DNA of 64,000 bases from Shimia sp051201625 (lineage in GTDB: Bacteria; Pseudomonadota; Alphaproteobacteria; Rhodobacterales; Rhodobacteraceae): NCBI RefSeq assembly GCF_051201625.1, contig NZ_CP179203.1:2294001-2358000 (forward strand). The letters are read 5' to 3'. Below, one piece after another: positions 51,703-61,147 of this stretch (the first letter of the stretch is position 1; the number at the start of each line of letters is the position of its first letter). The translations under genes and the position numbers were made by a program. Below the pieces are notes generated by a model. It worked only from the letters and a program-made list of their open reading frames with translations, did no database searches and was not told the DNA's origin.

Positions 51703-53949
51703 TCATTTATCATGCCCTTTGCGTATCGTGTTAGTTGCCAGCGGCAATCGTATCTCCGCCATTGCCCCAGAACGGCTGTTATTATCAAAAAGAGGTGCAT
51801 CCCGAAGATTTAGGGTTCCTCCATGCTCTTCTATGATCTTCTTGACGATCGGTAGTCCCAAACCTGTGCCTTTTTCCCGCGTCGTCACGTACGGTTCAAA
51901 TAGCCTTGCTCGGTCTTCAGGAAAGCCAATTCCATTGTCAGCGATACAGATTTCAGCGCACGCCCCATCAACGATGAGCGAAATGTGGATTTCTGGTTGA
52001 AAATCTGCGGGCGCTCCCTTTTCTTGCAAGCTTTCAATGGCTTCCCCTGCGTTTTTAATCAGATTAGTCAACGCCTGAGAGATCATTGTGCTGTCTAAAT
52101 CTGCCATCAAGGAGTTTTCAGTGATTCTTTGATGGAAGATCACGCTTGGTTGTCCACTTTCTTGTAACAGGACGACGCCTTTCAGGAGTTCAATTAGATC
52201 AATATTTTTTCGCTCTGGTTCAGGCATTCTTGCAAACTTGGAAAATTCATCAACGATGCGACGTAAATCGTTTGTTTGGCGGACGATCACATCCGTCATT
52301 TGCTCCAGCGTGGCGCTGTCTGCGCCAAGTTTACTCGCAAATTTTCGTCGGATTCGTTGAGCCGATAGCTGTATTGGCGTTAATGGGTTTTTAATCTCAT
52401 GAGCAATGCGACGCGCTACATCTCCCCAAGCTGCCAACCTTTGTGCCGTGACAAGATTTGTGACATCGTCAAATGCAACCACGAACCCCTCCAACGATCC
52501 ATCCTCGCGACGACGTGTCGACATTCGTACCAGAAGGTTTTCAACAGAGCCGTTGCGCGTGACTCGAATCTCTTCCTGTGCAACTTCCTTTCCAGCCAAC
52601 CGCAACGCGTCAAACATTTTACCAAACTCTGGAACCGCCACTGCCAGCGCAAATGTCTGATGATCATCTGACCAACCTAGCAATCTTTCCGCAGACTTAT
52701 TCACAAAAGCAACTCTACCCTCGCCATCCAGACCGACAACACCCGAAGTGACTGAGCTTAGTACGGAGTCAAACATACGACGCCGACGCTCAATTTGACG
52801 CGTATTATCCAGCAAAGTTTCTCGTTGAGCCTTAAGTTGCCGCGTCATCTGGTTAAAGTAGCGGCCCAGCATCGCGATTTCATCATCACCTTCCTCTTCG
52901 GTAACCTGTACGTCTAAGTCACCTGTTCCAACCCGCTGCGCTGCACCTGTTAAGCGCCCTACTGGGCGCGACAACCGCTCTGCAAACCACATACCCATCC
53001 AGATCGCCGCTAAAATTAAAATCAATGCCAATCCTAGGTAAATTAAACCAAACTCAAAAACGACACGTCCACGTTCGTTTTCTAATTGGTTATATAATTT
53101 TGCCGTCTCCCGAGTCTCGTCTAGAAGAGTAAATATTTCTGCGTCTACGTCGCGACTGATATACAGATAGCGGTCTACAAAAGCATCCAACCGCACCAGC
53201 GCACGCAGTTCGCTATTTTCAAGATCACGAATAAATACAATGCGCGTCGCGTTCGCTTTTCGTAATTCCTCTTCCGTAGGTGGATTAAAGTAAAATAAAT
53301 AGGATCGTTCGCCTCGGGCCCTAATTTTAGACGTTCCATCAATCACATAAGCATGTTTCAGCCCACGCTGAATTTGGCTTTGCCCTCTAGCCAGAACTAC
53401 TCGGATATCACCCTCATTCATGAAAAATGTAGCGCGTTTACTCGCATCCAAAAAATCTGCCAGTGCAGTGGCATCAATCTCAAGCGCTGTAACATGCTCG
53501 GCTTCATACGCCTGCGCCGCCGCCAAAGAATTTCCAATTACTTGTCGCACACGTTCGCTAAACCAACTTTCGAGACCAATATTCACTGTTAGCCCTGCAA
53601 AAATTGCCACTGTAACTGTCGGCACCAAAGCCAGCGCAGCAAAAGCTCCAGTTAAGCGCAGGTGCAAACGGGAACCGGCTGATTGCGCACGTCGCGACGC
53701 AATCATTCGCGTAATTCGGTTCAAAACAAGCGCTGCAATTGCGAGCACGTACACAAAATCAGTAAGCAGAATCGAGCGTAGAGCGTTAGAGTTGGCACTC
53801 TTGTCGAGCGGTCCAAGGATTAAATACGTAGACAAAGCCAATATAGGCCCCATCGCAACAAGTCCCCAAGTCGCGATATTCTGAACACGTCTTTGACGCC
53901 TCAAACGTCGAAATTTTGACCAGTGACTAGTCTCCGGCTGGCTTAACAC
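51703..53949 (-). CDS. ntrY: Nitrogen/redox sensor histidine kinase NtrY
   Basis: The GTG at 53949 with GAGGA eight bases upstream gives 748 residues (MLSQPETSHWSKF); an ATG at 54003 would add 18 odd residues. Four membrane segments occur: near 30-50, 65-85 and 105-130, then one near 290-310 after a periplasmic loop of about 160 residues. Next come HAMP (RLSRPVGRLTGAAQRVGTGD), PAS (SVLSSVTSGVVGLDGEGRV), the H-box RRIAHEIKNPLTPIQLSAQR and the ATPase boxes LTNLIKNAGEA, DNGIGFPED and GTGLGLPIV. It phosphorylates NtrX. Located 99 bases downstream of ntrC. Confidence 0.95.
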   Translation of the reverse strand: MLSQPETSHWSKFRRLRRQRRVQNIATWGLVAMGPILALSTYLILGPLDKSANSNALRSILLTDFVYVLAIAALVLNRITRMIASRRAQSAGSRLHLRLTGAFAALALVPTVTVAIFAGLTVNIGLESWFSERVRQVIGNSLAAAQAYEAEHVTALEIDATALADFLDASKRATFFMNEGDIRVVLARGQSQIQRGLKHAYVIDGTSKIRARGERSYLFYFNPPTEEELRKANATRIVFIRDLENSELRALVRLDAFVDRYLYISRDVDAEIFTLLDETRETAKLYNQLENERGRVVFEFGLIYLGLALILILAAIWMGMWFAERLSRPVGRLTGAAQRVGTGDLDVQVTEEEGDDEIAMLGRYFNQMTRQLKAQRETLLDNTRQIERRRRMFDSVLSSVTSGVVGLDGEGRVAFVNKSAERLLGWSDDHQTFALAVAVPEFGKMFDALRLAGKEVAQEEIRVTRNGSVENLLVRMSTRRREDGSLEGFVVAFDDVTNLVTAQRLAAWGDVARRIAHEIKNPLTPIQLSAQRIRRKFASKLGADSATLEQMTDVIVRQTNDLRRIVDEFSKFARMPEPERKNIDLIELLKGVVLLQESGQPSVIFHQRITENSLMADLDSTMISQALTNLIKNAGEAIESLQEKGAPADFQPEIHISLIVDGACAEICIADNGIGFPEDRARLFEPYVTTREKGTGLGLPIVKKIIEEHGGTLNLRDAPLFDNNSRSGAMAEIRLPLATNTIRKGHDK

Positions 53950-54048
53950 CCGACATCCTCGGTTGGTTATGTGCCACCATGTTAGCACACCACTACATTT
54001 CACCGCACTTACAGGCTAACGCCGCTGTGCAACTCTTATGTGGCGTTT

Positions 54049-55413
54049 TTACATCAACTTTCGTCTCCGTGTCACGTGAATATCAAGGTCTGTTATTTTT
54101 TTCCGCAACGTATTGCGGTTAATTCCAAGTAAATCTGCACACTTTGCCTGATTTCCGCCAGTCGCGTCCAAAGCAATCTCAATCAACGGCAATTCAATTT
54201 CTCGTAAGATCCGTGTGTACAAGCCTACCGGCGGCAACATATTTCCGTGCAGGTCAAAGTACCGTCGTAAATGTCGCCCAACTGATGCTGACAATTTTTC
54301 TGTATCTTCTCCACCAAGAAATTGACCAACTTGCGGCAGTGCACCCAGAACTGTTTCGGCTTCTGCTCGAGTTATTTCGTCTGCCCTTGCAGTTAGTACT
54401 AGACGGCGCACGGTATTTTCTAGTTGGCGCACGTTGCCCGGCCAGTTGTAGGCTCTCAACGTTTCAATTGCTGCATCCGAAAACAACCGTGTAGGGACAC
54501 CGTCGCGCTCTGATTTCGCCAAAAAATGCTCGACCAGCAATCCGATATCATCAACCCTCTCTCTCAGGCTCGGTACATATACAGTTGCGCCGTCGAGACG
54601 GTAGTACAAATCTTGTCTGACCCCCCCTTTTTCGATCGCATCATTCAGATTGTTTTGACTTGTGGCCATGAAGCGGGGGCTGTGCTCACCCGGATTATCA
54701 ATCATGCGTACGATGCGCGCTTGCGCTTCATCGGGAATATCGCCGATTTCGTCAAATAGAATTGTGCCCCCTTTGGCCTTGGCCAAAACTCTCACTGGCC
54801 CCTCAAGATCGTCAAGATCTGTGGCATTTACAACAATAAACGGTAACGTTCGCCGATCAGAAAAATCATGAATTTCTCGTGCAATTAAAGATTTTCCAGT
54901 TCCACTTTCTCCAGAAATTAAGATTGGTAAATCTGTGTTCATGACCCTTGCAACCAATCGATAAAGCGCCTGCATGACAGGTGTCCGACCAACCAGCGGC
55001 AACTCATCAGGACGGTCGCCCTCAGCAACCACTCGTGCTGGAGCGCGCCGCTTTTGGTCTAGTGCCTTGCCAGTACGCTTCATTAGGTCAGGAAGATCAA
55101 AGGGTTTGGGCAAGTAGTCGTAAGCATCAGCTTCAGCGGCCTGAATTGCGGTCATGATTGTGTTCTGGGCGGAAATCACAATTACCGGTAAGCCTGGCCT
55201 GTCCTGTGAAATCTTGGGCAACATTTCCAAACCGTTCCCGTCTGGCATAACTACATCGGTGATGACGACATCACCTTTCCCCTCTCCAACCCAGCGCATC
55301 AATGTCGTAAGCGACGAAGTGGCATGCACTTTGCAACCAGCGCGGGTTAGCGCCTGAGTCAGCACTGTGCGAATAGTGCGATCATCATCTGCCACAAGGA
55401 CGGTCCCATCCAT
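54049..55413 (-). CDS. ntrC: Nitrogen regulation response regulator NtrC, without GAFTGA loop
   Basis: A 454-residue regulator. Receiver: D53 in VVITDVVMPDG. AAA+: Walker A GESGTGKS at 168-175 and Walker B TILFDEIGD. Between them the usual ELFG-GAFTGA stretch is replaced by a shortened DLDDLEGPVRVLAKAKGG, the Rhodobacter type of NtrC that is known to work with sigma-70 rather than sigma-54. The Fis-like helix-turn-helix is ALDATGGNQAKCADLLGINRNTLRKK (split here: GGNQAKCADLLG, then INRNTLRKK). The ATG overlaps the ntrB stop by one base. Confidence 0.97.
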   Translation of the reverse strand: MDGTVLVADDDRTIRTVLTQALTRAGCKVHATSSLTTLMRWVGEGKGDVVITDVVMPDGNGLEMLPKISQDRPGLPVIVISAQNTIMTAIQAAEADAYDYLPKPFDLPDLMKRTGKALDQKRRAPARVVAEGDRPDELPLVGRTPVMQALYRLVARVMNTDLPILISGESGTGKSLIAREIHDFSDRRTLPFIVVNATDLDDLEGPVRVLAKAKGGTILFDEIGDIPDEAQARIVRMIDNPGEHSPRFMATSQNNLNDAIEKGGVRQDLYYRLDGATVYVPSLRERVDDIGLLVEHFLAKSERDGVPTRLFSDAAIETLRAYNWPGNVRQLENTVRRLVLTARADEITRAEAETVLGALPQVGQFLGGEDTEKLSASVGRHLRRYFDLHGNMLPPVGLYTRILREIELPLIEIALDATGGNQAKCADLLGINRNTLRKKITDLDIHVTRRRKLM

Positions 55414-56498
55414 CAGAGGTTCTCCTCGTAAATTCTGATTGTTTCTTTGCTGGCACGCGGCAGTGAGAGACGAAAAACCGTCCGGCCCGGCACGCTGTCG
55501 ACTGTGATCATTCCTCCATGGTCTGACACGATCTTACTGACCAACGCTAAGCCGAGCCCAGTTCCATTCTCGTGACCCGATACAAAAGGATCAAACACGT
55601 CTCCCTCAATGCCATGGGGCAATCCCGGACCATTATCAATTACTTCAATCTGAAGTGGTAGTGGTTGTCCTCGCCCATCGGCACGACGCAACCGAAATGA
55701 GTGTTCGTAGTATGTTTTTAATCTAATTTCACCCTTATCTACAGCAGCTTCCGAAGCATTTTTCAATAGATTCAAAACAATCTGAAGTAACTGATCAGCA
55801 TCTCCTTCCGCTGGCGGCAAGGAGGGATCGTAATCTTCGATTATTTTCATATTAGCCCCGAACCCAACAACGGCAGATCTTCGAGCACGGTCCAGCACAT
55901 CATGAATGTTAACTGGCGCTTTTTGCGGTGGCGATAAGTTTCCAAATTGCTCTACCTGTTCCAAAAGTTTGACAATGCGTCGACTTTCTTCAACGATCAA
56001 ATCAGAGAGCTCGAGATCATTTGGCGATAGGTTCATAGATAGAAGTTGTGCAGCCCCAGTAATTCCAGCTAACGGATTTTTAATTTCATGCGCCAACATC
56101 TCTGCCATGCCGATCGCAGACTTGGCTGAGGATTTTACACCATGACTGCGAGTCATACGCCCGGCCAATTCGCGCGATGAGATCAAAAACATCATATGAC
56201 CGGGTACGTCTGTCAGGGGTGCAATTTGTAGATTGCACTGAACTGGCGGGCCGTCACCAGTACCCACATCTGCGTCGTTCACAAACAATGGAGTACCGTT
56301 CTCACGAGCCCGTTGAAAAGCCTCTTCAAGCGGGGCGTCTATCATAATCTTGTCCCAGATAGGCTGACCGCACATCGACTTGGAGGAAGCGTTTAAAAAG
56401 CCTTCAGCAGCAGAATTTAGATTAATGATTTTATCGTCATCATCAACCATCAGGGCTGGGGTCGGTAACGAGTTCCATATTGGGTAGTCCATATTCAT
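55413..56498 (-). CDS. ntrB: Nitrogen regulation sensor histidine kinase NtrB
   Basis: A 361-residue cytosolic kinase without membrane segments. The PAS domain (NSLPTPALMVDDDDKIINLN) is at the N-terminus, the phospho-acceptor H-box is EMLAHEIKNPLAGITGAAQ, the N-box VLNLLKNASEA, and the G-boxes are DNGPGLPH and GTGLGLALVSKI. NtrB phosphorylates or dephosphorylates NtrC depending on PII. The ATG overlaps the dusB stop by four bases, and a second ATG two codons on is possible. No glnB or glnK gene is in the window. Confidence 0.96.
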   Translation of the reverse strand: MNMDYPIWNSLPTPALMVDDDDKIINLNSAAEGFLNASSKSMCGQPIWDKIMIDAPLEEAFQRARENGTPLFVNDADVGTGDGPPVQCNLQIAPLTDVPGHMMFLISSRELAGRMTRSHGVKSSAKSAIGMAEMLAHEIKNPLAGITGAAQLLSMNLSPNDLELSDLIVEESRRIVKLLEQVEQFGNLSPPQKAPVNIHDVLDRARRSAVVGFGANMKIIEDYDPSLPPAEGDADQLLQIVLNLLKNASEAAVDKGEIRLKTYYEHSFRLRRADGRGQPLPLQIEVIDNGPGLPHGIEGDVFDPFVSGHENGTGLGLALVSKIVSDHGGMITVDSVPGRTVFRLSLPRASKETIRIYEENL

Positions 56499-57493
56499 GC
56501 CGCAGCCTGTAGTTGTGGAACCAAGAGCGCACTCTGCAAAAGTGTTATTACTTCTTTTGGATCGTCCGACGTCTGAACCCGACGGCGCATTTCAGGCGCG
56601 GTCCCCGCATCTTTCATGTACCAGCCCAAATGCTTTCTGGCGACGCGCCCACCAAGCTTTGGACCATAGAATGTCAGCATTGCCTCGTAATGCTCAACAA
56701 CCATGTCCACGAGTTCACTGCCAACCGGCTTGCGCGGTGGAGGCGTACCGAAAACGTCCGCCCCTATCTGAGCCAGAGACCAAGGTCTCCCTTGCGCGCC
56801 ACGGCCAACCATAATTCCATCTGCACCTGAGACCTCCAAGGCATTGATGGCCGTTTCAGTATCGATAATATCACCGTTGGCAATCACAGGAATACCTATG
56901 GCTTGTTTCACTTTGGATATAGCCTGCCAATCTGCCGTGCCATTGTAAAACTGGCAGCGTGTACGCCCATGGACGGTAATCATTTGAATACCAGCGCCCT
57001 CAGCACGGCGAGCTAACTCTGGTGCATTTAAACTCCTGCTGTCCCACCCCAATCTTGTTTTGAGCGATACAGGTATCTTTACAGCCGACACCACCGCTTC
57101 GATTAACATTAGCGCCTGATCAAGATCTCTCATCAACGCCGATCCACTGGCTCCTGCACCGCCAGCTCCCGTCACTTTCTTCGCAGGACATCCCATGTTA
57201 ATATCTATCTGGGACGCACCATTAGCCTCAACTAAACGGGCGGCCTCTGCCATCCAATATGCTTCGCAACCTGCTAATTGTACCGCGGTGCTCGCACGCT
57301 GAAAACCAAGCTCAGCTCTTTCACGGGCTCCTCGTTTGGACTGCACCATCTCTTGGCTCGCTACCATTTCACTGACAACCAAACCAGCACCAAAAGATGC
57401 AACGAGATCGCGAAATGGTAGATCAGTAATTCCGGCCAACGGAGCCAAGAATACCGGAGAATTTTTGGGTTGATTGGCAACACGAATGGTCAA
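56495..57493 (-). CDS. dusB: tRNA-dihydrouridine synthase B (NifR3)
   Basis: A 332-residue FMN enzyme. APLAGITDLPFRDLVASFGAGLVVSEM starts the barrel (split here: APLAGITDLPFR, then GAGLVVSEM), INMGCPAKKVTGAGGAG carries the catalytic cysteine, and VHGRTRCQFYNGTADW and PVIANGDI bind FMN and RNA. It reduces specific uridines in tRNA to dihydrouridine. The gene leads the ntr operon, the same arrangement as nifR3-ntrB-ntrC in Rhodobacter capsulatus. The promoter lies in the 158-base gap shared with ispDF. Confidence 0.96.
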   Translation of the reverse strand: MTIRVANQPKNSPVFLAPLAGITDLPFRDLVASFGAGLVVSEMVASQEMVQSKRGARERAELGFQRASTAVQLAGCEAYWMAEAARLVEANGASQIDINMGCPAKKVTGAGGAGASGSALMRDLDQALMLIEAVVSAVKIPVSLKTRLGWDSRSLNAPELARRAEGAGIQMITVHGRTRCQFYNGTADWQAISKVKQAIGIPVIANGDIIDTETAINALEVSGADGIMVGRGAQGRPWSLAQIGADVFGTPPPRKPVGSELVDMVVEHYEAMLTFYGPKLGGRVARKHLGWYMKDAGTAPEMRRRVQTSDDPKEVITLLQSALLVPQLQAAA

Positions 57494-57651
57494 TGCGCTT
57501 TTCCCTCAAGTTTGCTTTTGGCTACCCTAATCACGCCCCAAGCTCAATGTTACGTCGGATTTACTTAACCTTTTTTTGTGCACATGCCTAATTTTTAAGC
57601 AAATCAATTGAGGCAATTGCCACTATGGCTTGCAGGTTCTAGACAGGCAGC

Positions 57652-58797
57652 ATGACAAAATCAGAGTTCAAGACCGCAGCGATTATAGTTGCAGCCGGGC
57701 GTGGTCATCGCGCAGGCGGTGGTCTACCCAAACAATGGCGCCCTCTAAGCGGCAAGCGCGTGACGGATTGGACTATCGGTGCGTTCGCTGATCACCCGTT
57801 AATTGATGAGGTCGTCCTAGTTATTCATCCAGACGACAAAGAACACGTAATTGGGTTAAACCTCAACGTAACACTTGGTGGCGCTTCACGTGATGCGTCG
57901 GTTCAGGCTGGACTTGAGGCCCTCAAAGAGCGTAATTTTTCACATGTACTTATTCATGATGCCGCCCGTGCCGGAATATCGTCGAGTATTATCTCAGCCG
58001 TAATAAAAACACTTCATTCTGGAGCGGAAGGTGCAGCTCCTGCACTACCAATCACAGATGCGCTCTGGAGCGCTACAGCTGGAAAAGTGCAGAATGCGCG
58101 TGATCGTACAGGTTTATTTCGAGCGCAAACACCACAAGGATTTTCATATCAAGCAATTCTGGAGGCACATCGCTCCCATTGCGGCGGCGCGGCGGATGAT
58201 GTTGAAGTTGCGCAGGCTGCTGGTATTGAGGTCACCATTGTTCCGGGTGAAGAAAATAATCTGAAAATCACCACACAGGACGACTTTAAACGACTAGAAA
58301 GAAATTTGCGGGGTAGCATGGACATTCGCGTTGGCAATGGATTTGACGTTCACGCTTTTGAGGCGGGCAATCACGTTATGCTGTGCGGTGTACGTGTGCC
58401 TCACAATCATGGCCTGAAAGGCCACAGCGATGCAGATGTCGGCTTGCATGCAATTACCGACGCGATCTACGGCGCGATGTCAGAAGGTGACATTGGTAGA
58501 CATTTTCCTCCGGACAATGTTGAGTGGCAAGACGCCGACAGCTCTATATTTTTGCGACACGCTGTTAATTTAACAATTCAAAGGAGTTTTATGATCTCTA
58601 ATATTGACTGTACCTTAATTTGCGAGCATCCAAAAATTTCTCGACACGCAGAAGCGATGATAACACGGATCTCCGAAATAACAGGCGTTGAGATCAACCG
58701 AATTTCGATCAAGGCAACGACCTCCGAAAAACTCGGCTTTACTGGTAGATCAGAGGGTATCGCTGCATTGGCTACCATAACCTTGGTAAACCCATGA
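57652..58797 (+). CDS. ispDF: Bifunctional IspD/IspF of the MEP isoprenoid pathway
   Basis: A 381-residue fusion. Residues 1 to about 222 are MEP cytidylyltransferase: AAIIVAAGRGHRAGGGLPKQW with the nucleotide-binding loop (split here: AAIIVAAGRGHRA, then GGGLPKQW), HDAARAG and RAQTPQGF. The rest is MECDP synthase: GNGFDVHAF and GHSDADV with the zinc-binding Asp and His residues, and IKATTSEKLGFTGRSEGIAA. The enzymes catalyse steps three and five of the pathway to isopentenyl diphosphate. Fusion is standard in alphaproteobacteria. The stop overlaps the pgpA start by four bases. Confidence 0.97.
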   Translation: MTKSEFKTAAIIVAAGRGHRAGGGLPKQWRPLSGKRVTDWTIGAFADHPLIDEVVLVIHPDDKEHVIGLNLNVTLGGASRDASVQAGLEALKERNFSHVLIHDAARAGISSSIISAVIKTLHSGAEGAAPALPITDALWSATAGKVQNARDRTGLFRAQTPQGFSYQAILEAHRSHCGGAADDVEVAQAAGIEVTIVPGEENNLKITTQDDFKRLERNLRGSMDIRVGNGFDVHAFEAGNHVMLCGVRVPHNHGLKGHSDADVGLHAITDAIYGAMSEGDIGRHFPPDNVEWQDADSSIFLRHAVNLTIQRSFMISNIDCTLICEHPKISRHAEAMITRISEITGVEINRISIKATTSEKLGFTGRSEGIAALATITLVNP

Positions 58798-59285
58798 GTA
58801 AAATAATCGCTACTGTTTTTTATGTTGGTTATCTACGACCTGCTCCTGGTACTTGGGGCTCTGGCGTTGGAGTGCTAGGAGCGTTAGCACTTCACTATTT
58901 AGGTGGCTTTCCCACACTGTTAATTGCAACTATTTTTGTGTTTTTCCTCGGCTGGTGGGCTACGGCACGGGTAACAAAGGGTCAGGAAGATCATGATCCT
59001 TCAGAAATTGTCATCGATGAAGTTGCCGGCCAGTGGATCACGCTACTAGTGGTTAGTTATGGCGCTTGGCAGATTGATATCGATCCACTTCGGCTCTATC
59101 CTGGCTGGATAGCTGGATTTATTCTGTTTCGATATTTTGACATCACCAAACCTTTGCTTGTTGGATGGGCAGACCGACGACAGGATGCTCTGGGAGTAAT
59201 GCTGGACGATGTATTCGCAGGTGTTTTTGCCGCAATTTGCACGATTATATTGGCTGGTCTCAGCCATGGCTTGCTTCATCTGTGA
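58794..59285 (+). CDS. pgpA: Phosphatidylglycerophosphatase A
   Basis: A 163-residue membrane protein with about four hydrophobic segments. The PgpA pattern is RPAPGTWGSGVGVLGALALHYLG at the N-terminus (split here: RPAPGTWGSG, then VGVLGALALHYLG), EDHDPSEIVIDEVAGQWI with the conserved acidic residues, and FRYFDITKPLLVGWADRR near the end. It removes phosphate from phosphatidylglycerophosphate to make phosphatidylglycerol. It overlaps ispDF upstream and the cinA-type gene downstream (GTGA), forming a tightly coupled trio. Confidence 0.95.
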   Translation: MSKIIATVFYVGYLRPAPGTWGSGVGVLGALALHYLGGFPTLLIATIFVFFLGWWATARVTKGQEDHDPSEIVIDEVAGQWITLLVVSYGAWQIDIDPLRLYPGWIAGFILFRYFDITKPLLVGWADRRQDALGVMLDDVFAGVFAAICTIILAGLSHGLLHL

Positions 59286-59755
59286 AACTGGCACTTAACA
59301 TCCTTTCGACCTGTCAATTGCTCGGCCTGAAAGTAGCCACAGCAGAGAGTTGTACTGGCGGTATGGTTGCCGCAGCTCTGACCGACATTCCGGGTTCATC
59401 AGCTGTTTTTGAAAGAGGTTTTATAACCTACACCAATACTGCCAAGATCGAAATGCTTGGTGTAAATTCGACGACACTAGAGAAGGTTGGTGCGACGTCA
59501 GAAGAAGTGGCGTGGGAGATGGCGATGGGAGCCTTGGAATACAGCAATGCCGACATTGCAGTGTCCCTGACCGGCATTGCTGGCCCTGGAGGCTCCAGGT
59601 TTAAGCCCGAGGGGCGTGTTTGTTTTGGCCTTGCTCGTGGGCAAGTTTGCGTCACTAAAACCGTCGAGTTTGGATCCATCGGCCGGGACAACGTTCGACA
59701 AGCGGCGCGGAATCATGCGTTGCTGCTTATTTTACGAGCTGCATCCGAAAACTGA
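59282..59755 (+). CDS. CinA C-terminal domain protein (nicotinamide-nucleotide amidohydrolase, PncC type)
   Basis: The GTG at 59282 overlaps the pgpA stop (GTGA) and gives 157 residues, the normal size of a single-domain PncC. The core motif is VATAESCTGGMVAAALTDIPGSS with the catalytic serine and threonine region (split here: VATAESCTGG, then AALTDIPGSS). AVSLTGIAGPGG and KPEGRVCFGLA complete the family pattern. It deamidates NMN to nicotinate mononucleotide, recycling pyridine nucleotides. The frame is open upstream inside pgpA, but the overlap start is most credible. Confidence 0.93.
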   Translation: MKLALNILSTCQLLGLKVATAESCTGGMVAAALTDIPGSSAVFERGFITYTNTAKIEMLGVNSTTLEKVGATSEEVAWEMAMGALEYSNADIAVSLTGIAGPGGSRFKPEGRVCFGLARGQVCVTKTVEFGSIGRDNVRQAARNHALLLILRAASEN

Positions 59756-59811
59756 TGCAAATATAGACAGTACCGCAAAAATTATGCCTTTTTTTTAATC
59801 AAAATAAAAAT

Positions 59812-59828
59812 TGCCCACGGTTTGGGCA
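59812..59828. terminator. Hairpin between the cinA-type gene and amt
   Basis: TGCCCA (59812-59817) pairs with TGGGCA (59823-59828) over a five-base loop, 57 bases after the stop codon. Only a short T-run (GTTTTG) follows, so it may be a weak terminator or part of the amt leader. Confidence 0.4.
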
Positions 59829-59875
59829 CAGTTTTGATGTGTCGCCCCTTTGTTTCATGGGCCCAATAACTGCAT

Positions 59876-59897
59876 GGAGGCGACAATGGACAAATAG
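59876..59897 (+). promoter_or_regulatory. Upstream mini-frame (Met-Asp-Lys) with strong ribosome site before amt
   Basis: GGAGG at 59876-59880 stands five bases before ATG GAC AAA TAG (59886-59897), only 16 bases ahead of the amt ATG. It looks like a true initiation site for a three-residue peptide, and ribosomes ending there could re-initiate at amt, which has its own GAGGAT. It may be the vestige of a longer N-terminus. Function inferred. Confidence 0.35.
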
Positions 59898-59913
59898 AGC
59901 GTGAGGATAAAAA

Positions 59914-61101
59914 ATGAACGGAGCTGACACTGCATGGATCATCGTGGCAACAGCCTTGGTTCTGTTTATGTCCCTACCCGGTCTTGCACTTTTTTACGGT
60001 GGTCTCGTGCGAGCTCGAAACGTACTCAGCGTGTTCATGCAAACATATGCAATCGCATGTTTGATGAGTGTCCTATGGCTGGCTCTCGGCTATTCGATCG
60101 CGTTTGGCGGTGCCAGTGGAAGCGCCAGCGTATGGGGAGGCCTAGACAAAATATTTTTGAACACCGTTAATGCCGACAGTCAATCGGGCACACTGCCTGA
60201 AATTCTGTTTTTTGCGTTCCAAATGACTTTTGCAATTATCACCCCAGCCTTGATAGTTGGCGCATACGTAGAGCGTATCGGGTTTGGTTTTGTGCTCTTG
60301 TTTTCGTCTCTCTGGATGCTGCTTTGCTACGCGCCCGTAGTGCATTGGATTTGGGGAGGCGGATTGATGGCGGACGGAGGTATCTTTGGCGTCACTGGTG
60401 TTCGGGACTTTGCCGGTGGAATTGTTGTCCATGAGACCGCCGGTTTGGCTGCACTGACGCTTGCAGTTTGTCTTGGTCCTCGAAAACACCGCACGACCCC
60501 ACCCCATGCTCCTTGGATGGTGATGATTGGTGCGTCCATGCTTTGGGTTGGCTGGTTTGGCTTTAACGGCGGCTCACAGCTTGCCGCTGATGGCGGCGCT
60601 GCAATGGCTTTAACCGTCACTCACATCTCTGCGGCAACGGCCTCTTTGACTTGGGCTCTTTGGGAGCGCTTAAAATACGGCAAAGCGTCACTAGTCGGTC
60701 TGGTAACAGGTACCATAGCGGGGCTTGCATCGATAACACCAGCTTCAGGTTTCGTTGGACCGATTGAAGCCCTATTCATCGGCGCGATTGCTGGTATTCT
60801 ATGTCAGGAAGCGGTCAACATAATACGCAACAAGTTCAAGATTGACGATACGCTTGACGTGTTTGCCGTACACGGAGTTGGTGGGATCTTCGGTACACTT
60901 ATGATTGCCGTTTTCGGTCAGGGCGTATGGATTGCACAACTCGGCGGCTTAGTCATAGTGGGGGTCTTCACCGTGTCAATCTCATTTGTACTGATCAAAC
61001 TCTGTGGATTAATCACGCCTCTACGTGTCGATGAGGAAACGGAAGTCAATGGCCTTGATCTGACAGTCCATGGCGAGCGCGCATACGACATTACTTCATA
61101 A
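59914..61101 (+). CDS. amt: Ammonium transporter
   Basis: A 395-residue protein with eleven membrane segments and no cleavable signal. D165 in GVRDFAGGIVVHETAG and the twin pore histidines H173 and H320 (FAVHGVGGIFGTL) are in place. The signature WFGFNGGSQLAADGGAAMAL follows segment five. It imports ammonium when nitrogen is scarce and is usually under Ntr control, with glnK next to it; here no glnK neighbours it. GAGGAT precedes the ATG. The C-terminal tail is acidic and lacks a long PII-binding extension. Confidence 0.96.
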   Translation: MNGADTAWIIVATALVLFMSLPGLALFYGGLVRARNVLSVFMQTYAIACLMSVLWLALGYSIAFGGASGSASVWGGLDKIFLNTVNADSQSGTLPEILFFAFQMTFAIITPALIVGAYVERIGFGFVLLFSSLWMLLCYAPVVHWIWGGGLMADGGIFGVTGVRDFAGGIVVHETAGLAALTLAVCLGPRKHRTTPPHAPWMVMIGASMLWVGWFGFNGGSQLAADGGAAMALTVTHISAATASLTWALWERLKYGKASLVGLVTGTIAGLASITPASGFVGPIEALFIGAIAGILCQEAVNIIRNKFKIDDTLDVFAVHGVGGIFGTLMIAVFGQGVWIAQLGGLVIVGVFTVSISFVLIKLCGLITPLRVDEETEVNGLDLTVHGERAYDITS

Positions 61102-61147
61102 ATATAAGTTGCGAACCCCCTGACGCACGCCGAAGTTCATGGATGAC

